Positions 62,901 to 64,000 of a stretch of 64,000 bases of DNA are shown here, piece after piece. Positions within the stretch are counted from its first letter, which is position 1. The number at the start of each line of letters is the position of its first letter. Both the position numbers and the translations under genes were made by a program. The DNA is from Luidia sarsii (Eukaryota; Echinodermata; Asteroidea; Paxillosida; Luidiidae), in the NCBI GenBank assembly GCA_949987565.1, contig OX465113.1, positions 5,368,547 to 5,432,546 on the forward strand, read 5' to 3'. The notes below the pieces were generated by a model. That model saw only the letters and a list, made by a program, of their open reading frames with translations. It searched no databases and was not told the origin of the DNA.

Positions 62901-63886
62901 TTGGTTCAGCTGGATTTAGTTTGGTTCAGCTAGTTTCAGCTAGGTTCAACTAGGTTTAGCTAGGTTCAGCTTAGTTCAGGTGAGTTCAATTGAGTTGGGT
63001 ACAGTGGTGTTCAGCTGGATTTAGCTTGGTTCAGTTATTCTGACTACCGGTAGGTTCAGTTGGGTTCACCTGGGTTCTGCTGGGTCCCAAGTTCCCAACA
63101 TGACCAAGGTCAACTCTTACCCCTTCCTCCAGTAGAGCATTTCCTCTCCGTTGCAAATACTCAAACAGTGTTCCTCCTAAAACAAAATTTGAAGAAAGGA
63201 AGAAATGCTGATGGTTAACTGCATCTGATCAGTGGCCCCACCCCAGCAAAGATAGCCGTTTCTTTTGGAGGGATCGCTTTTCAAACTCAAACTGTATGTG
63301 TGCGGACACAATAAATGCGATTATTAGTGGGATTTGAATCGTGATTCGGACTCCACTAGAGGCTTTTCTAAATACATGTAATCGCATTTATTTGCCACAC
63401 AAAGTGTGTGGGAATGCTTTTTTAATCCCACAAAGCACTGACAGGAAGTGCTGTGCTTGTTTATAATTATATGTGTCTCCCTGCATGGGCCACCCTCAAG
63501 GACACACCCAATGTTTGACCACAACTGCTAACCACAATCCACTCGTGATTTTTTTTGGCCTGTGTGAACGCAAGCCCCCCCCCCCAAAAAGTTATCGAAT
63601 CGCGATTCAAATCATGATTGTTTGAACAGTGGAAACGGCCCTTATAAGTAGTGGGAATCCGGCAACAAGTAAAAACGTACCCTCTGCATACTCCATGACG
63701 ATGCTCAAAGCCTTGTCCTCCAGGAAGTTCTCGTAGTACTCGATGATGTTGGGGTGGTCCAGCATTGCCAGCACCTTGGACTCGTTGACGGCCACCTGAC
63801 GCTCCTCGGCCGTCATCTGCTCCACGGGAATCTGCTTGATGATGAGAAGCTTCTGGTCCGAGAGGCGACGGCACAGATACACCGTC
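50803..63886 (-). CDS. NEK8: NEK8: NIMA-related protein kinase with RCC1 repeats (13 exons; first coding exon off window)
   Basis: Ser/Thr kinase of the ciliary inversin compartment. Exons: 63886-63681, 63176-63121, 62346-62120, 61273-61192, 59992-59781, 58988-58900, 57951-57755, 56609-56462, 55985-55791, 55401-55251, 53522-53365, 52455-52294, 50961-50803; about 680 codons (human 692). All phases join. The kinase has the catalytic lysine in [23 protein letters not shown] in [15 protein letters not shown], and [13 protein letters not shown]. The C-terminal half is a string of RCC1-type repeats ([63 protein letters not shown]), as in NEK8 (and NEK9); the kinase resembles human NEK8 much more closely ([20 protein letters not shown]). 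The glycine-loop exon (MEKYERI..GRGAFG in human) must lie to the right of the window. The end of the protein is ambiguous (see exon N13). Confidence 0.97.
51001..51190 (+). repeat. tRNA-derived SINE
   Basis: TTAATGGTTGAATTGCTTCT, GCGCCCCCACCCCAGCAAAG, GGGCTGGGTAGCTCAGGTGG (A box) and TGGGTTCAAGTCC (B box), then AAAGTTTTCTTTGCC. Confidence 0.88.
51311..51530 (+). repeat. tRNA-derived SINE with foldable tRNA-like part (51429-51500)
   Basis: Positions 51429-51500 fold as a cloverleaf. The acceptor stem GACTGGAT pairs with ATCCAGTC, the D arm is GCTC...GAGC, the anticodon stem CTGG...CCAG holds loop ACGTTAG, and the T arm TCGGG...CCTGA holds loop TTCAAGT. Position 33 is C rather than U, so it is a SINE part and not a functional tRNA. 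A 5' module of about 100 bp precedes it. Confidence 0.88.
51540..51730 (-). repeat. Second tRNA-derived repeat (Ser/Leu-like head)
   Basis: On the minus strand GATGGTCAAGTGGTTAAGAC resembles the A box/D arm of long-variable-arm tRNAs, and AGGTTCAAATCCTG is a B box. It is joined to GAGGGTTTGCCCTACACTGA. A related A-box piece (CCAGTGGTTAAGACGTC) is at 54135-54155. Confidence 0.65.
51780..52245. mobile_element. Composite repeat with GTAATTCA...TGAATTAC ends (second copy)
   Basis: Left GAATGTAATTCAGTGAGGGG, right AACCCTCATTGAATTACATT. It contains repeated TGCTTTGCCCGATTGCCTG / TGCTTCGCCAAATTGCC motifs. Intron between NEK8 exons N12 and N13. Confidence 0.65.
52294..52455 (-). CDS. NEK8: NEK8 exon N12: RCC1 repeat
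   Basis: Acceptor TTTTATCCAG, donor G|GTACGT; 162 nt, phase 1 to 1. It encodes [20 protein letters not shown], then [15 protein letters not shown]. Confidence 0.96.
53365..53522 (-). CDS. NEK8: NEK8 exon N11: RCC1 repeat
   Basis: Acceptor CTCCATAG, donor G|GTGGGC; 158 nt, phase 2 to 1. It encodes [20 protein letters not shown], then [15 protein letters not shown]. Confidence 0.95.
54050..54105 (+). repeat. CTAGCAGGACC dispersed repeat, single copy
   Basis: CAAATTTAGTGGGCCTGACG TTTCGATCCTAGCAGGACCT TTCTCAAAG. This is the consensus-like form of the family. Confidence 0.85.
54398..55146. mobile_element. 749-bp foldback MITE with about 200-bp arms and TTA target duplication
   Basis: Left arm from 54398 (AGGCCGCCGCACACGGGAGC) to about 54600. 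The right arm, about 54945-55146, is its inverted copy (GCACGTAGCTCAAGTCGCCG ... CTCGTGTGCGGCGGCCT). Flanked by TTA at 54395-54397 and 55147-55149. The centre is AT-rich and non-coding. Located between NEK8 exons N10 and N11. Confidence 0.92.
55251..55401 (-). CDS. NEK8: NEK8 exon N10: RCC1 repeat
   Basis: Acceptor GTGATTTCAG, donor AG|GTACTC; 151 nt, phase 1 to 2. It encodes [20 protein letters not shown], then [20 protein letters not shown]. Confidence 0.96.
55440..55762. repeat. 24-bp minisatellite filling the N9-N10 intron
   Basis: Thirteen or so units of CCAATGGCTAAGCTATAACA TACT with CTATGACATGC/CTATGGCATAC variants. The 389-bp intron (55402-55790) consists almost only of this array. 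Confidence 0.97.
55791..55985 (-). CDS. NEK8: NEK8 exon N9: RCC1 repeat
   Basis: Acceptor GTCTTAAAG, donor G|GTGAGT; 195 nt, phase 1 to 1. It encodes [20 protein letters not shown], then [20 protein letters not shown] (human RGIIMTFGSGSNGCLGHG...[20 protein letters not shown]). Confidence 0.97.
56462..56609 (-). CDS. NEK8: NEK8 exon N8: RCC1 repeat
   Basis: Acceptor TTGGTTCTCAG, donor G|GTATAA; 148 nt, phase 0 to 1. It encodes [20 protein letters not shown], then DMFTACLT (human FISRFLEGQSGVTIKHVACGDFFTACLT). Confidence 0.96.
56960..57120. repeat. CGTTATAGC-type repeat (inverted relative at 44570-44745)
   Basis: CAGTGGAACGTCGCTATAAA, CGCCGATATACCGAACATTC and GCTATAACAAAC units. The same units occur in reverse complement at 44570-44745 in SNRPA1 intron 7. 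Confidence 0.8.
57480..57680 (-). repeat. tRNA-derived SINE, minus orientation
   Basis: GACTGGACCAGAACTTGAAC (complement of T arm), CGCTCTAACCATCTGAGCTA (complement of A box), CAACTATCTTTGCAGAGGTG and GCGCCAGTCAGAAGCA. It ends about 75 bp from exon N7. Confidence 0.85.
57755..57951 (-). CDS. NEK8: NEK8 exon N7: first RCC1 repeat
   Basis: Acceptor TTCCCGTCAG, donor GAG|GTACAG; 197 nt, phase 1 to 0. It encodes [20 protein letters not shown], then [20 protein letters not shown] (human VYAWGGGLGTPLRL...VAAGRTQKAGVTRSGRLILW). Confidence 0.97.
58610..58810 (+). repeat. tRNA-derived SINE
   Basis: GGAGGTGTGGTCCCTGGAGA, ACGACAGTTAATGGTTGAAT, GGACTGGATAGCTCAGGTGG (A box), a weak B box (AACTCAAGTGC), then CCAGTCAAACTTTC. 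Confidence 0.85.
58900..58988 (-). CDS. NEK8: NEK8 exon N6: kinase-RCC1 linker
   Basis: Acceptor CTTTCTCCAG, donor A|GTGAGT; 89 nt, phase 2 to 1. It encodes [20 protein letters not shown], then ESNKSLSRK. The sequence is not conserved, but both phases fit N5 and N7. Confidence 0.8.
59781..59992 (-). CDS. NEK8: NEK8 exon N5: end of kinase domain
   Basis: Acceptor TTCTGTCCAG, donor AA|GTAAGT; 212 nt, phase 0 to 2. It encodes [20 protein letters not shown], then [20 protein letters not shown] (human NLPALVLKIMSGTFAPISDR...RPPLSHIMA). Confidence 0.98.
60040..60090 (+). repeat. CTAGCAGGACC dispersed repeat
   Basis: GTGGGCCTGACATTTCGATC CTAGCAGGACC TTTCTCAAAGGC. It starts about 50 bp upstream of the NEK8 exon N5 acceptor side. 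Confidence 0.85.
60255..60500 (+). repeat. tRNA-derived SINE (near full length)
   Basis: GTTTGCATCTGAATGAAAGC, ATGATCCCTGGAGATATACG, GACTGGCACCCCCACCCTGG, GGGCTGAATGGCTCAGATGG (A box), CTCAGGTTCAAGTTC (B box). The same 5' module (TTTGCATCTGAA) precedes the copies at 51300 and 61460. Confidence 0.88.
61192..61273 (-). CDS. NEK8: NEK8 exon N4: kinase subdomain IX
   Basis: Acceptor TGCCACCAG, donor GAT|GTAAGT; 82 nt, phase 2 to 0. It encodes [20 protein letters not shown], then KRAFEAD, with the DxWxxG motif. Confidence 0.98.
61455..61645 (+). repeat. tRNA-derived SINE
   Basis: TTTGCATCTGAACGAAAATA, AATCAATGGTTAAATACTTC, ACTGGCACCCCCACCCCAGC, GGGCTAGATAGCTCAGGTGG (A box). The B box region is lost. 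Confidence 0.78.
61830..61980 (-). repeat. tRNA-derived SINE, minus orientation
   Basis: GGCAAAGAAAACTTTGAATG, GGACCAGGACGTGACCCC, GCTCTTCTATCTGAGCTATC (complement of A box), AGTCAACTAGTCTTTGCCGG. Confidence 0.83.
62120..62346 (-). CDS. NEK8: NEK8 exon N3: catalytic loop, DFG and activation segment
   Basis: Acceptor CTTATTCAG, donor CC|GTATCC; 227 nt, phase 0 to 2. It encodes [20 protein letters not shown], then [15 protein letters not shown] and [16 protein letters not shown]; all catalytic residues are present. Confidence 0.98.
62440..63090. repeat. 10-bp GGTTCAGCTG minisatellite filling the N2-N3 intron
   Basis: About 60 units of GGTTCAGCTG, GGTTCAGTTG and GGTTCAATTT in a 20/30-bp higher-order pattern. 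It spans most of the 774-bp intron and ends about 30 bp from exon N2. Confidence 0.97.
63121..63176 (-). CDS. NEK8: NEK8 exon N2: kinase small exon
   Basis: Acceptor TTGTTTTAG, donor GGG|GTAAGA; 56 nt, phase 1 to 0. It encodes [18 protein letters not shown] (human GTLAEFIQKRCNSLLEEE). Confidence 0.95.
63305..63640. repeat. Dispersed repeat (inverted relative of 45565-46010)
   Basis: GCGATTATTAGTGGGATTTG, ATGGGCCACCCTCAAGGACA and GACCACAACTGCTAACCACA are complements of the copy at 45565-46010. Includes a C-run (63577-63585). Confidence 0.75.
63681..63886 (-). CDS. NEK8: NEK8 exon N1 (first in window): kinase N-lobe
   Basis: Acceptor CTTTGTGCAG, donor G|GTACGT; 206 nt, phase 2 to 1. It encodes [20 protein letters not shown], then [20 protein letters not shown]. 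It includes the ATP-binding lysine (IIK) and the regulatory-helix glutamate (NESKVL). Human: VHLCLRKADQKLVIIKQIPV...[17 protein letters not shown]. Confidence 0.98.
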
Positions 63887-64000
63887 CTGCACAAAGGGTT
63901 TGAAACCAAAATAACAAACAAATTCCAGTAGCACAAAAATGCTCCCAGGGGTAAATTTCATAAGAGCCGCTTAAAGTGTGAAACCTCTGCTAAGCGTGAA

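Noticed and set aside
62399..62919. Plus-strand frames rich in VQLGSAGFN repeats.
   Set aside because: 10-bp minisatellite in the NEK8 N2-N3 intron, antisense to the gene.

Overview
This is invertebrate nuclear DNA. It has large introns, canonical GT-AG splice sites, many intronic minisatellites, tRNA-derived SINEs and short inverted-repeat (MITE/foldback) elements. There is no prokaryotic operon structure, rRNA gene or CRISPR array. Three conserved animal genes can be assembled exon by exon. The proteins and splice phases look like an invertebrate deuterostome. My best guess is a cephalochordate (amphioxus), because several introns are almost entirely minisatellite; an echinoderm or hemichordate is not excluded.

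Layout: (1) 165-29700, minus strand: the 5' part of an ABCA1/ABCA4-type full-size ABC transporter. It runs from the initiator ATG (29700) through TM helix 1, the first extracellular domain, TMD1, a complete NBD1 and the start of the linker, then leaves the window at its left edge. I place 24 exons plus one possible micro-exon. Many exon lengths and all exon phases that I can compare equal those I recall for vertebrate ABCA4. (2) 29701-36514: intergenic, rich in repeats, including an LTR-like stretch, a GCGTGCGTACGAGTTG-type minisatellite and an array of CACGTG E-boxes. (3) 36515-46281, plus strand: a complete nine-exon SNRPA1 gene (U2 snRNP protein A', 272 aa). (4) 46282-50802: the tail-to-tail gap, with an hAT-like MITE and a locally amplified dispersed repeat. 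(5) 50803-63886, minus strand: NEK8 (NIMA-related kinase with C-terminal RCC1 repeats), 13 exons. Its first coding exon lies beyond the right edge and its last few codons are unresolved.

The three genes are functionally unrelated (membrane lipid transport, spliceosome, ciliary kinase); they are neighbours, not a pathway. The novelty is in the non-coding DNA. I find several MITE families with identifiable target-site duplications, including a 337-bp element and a 51-bp internally deleted relative, each with its own 8-bp duplication. One MITE is inserted in a SINE, and its empty site can be reconstructed. Another has roughly 200-bp arms and a TTA duplication. Introns are filled by minisatellites, and one array repeats the exact 15-mer of the thrombin-binding G-quadruplex aptamer. 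Most long open frames outside the listed exons come from tandem repeats with periods compatible with triplets.
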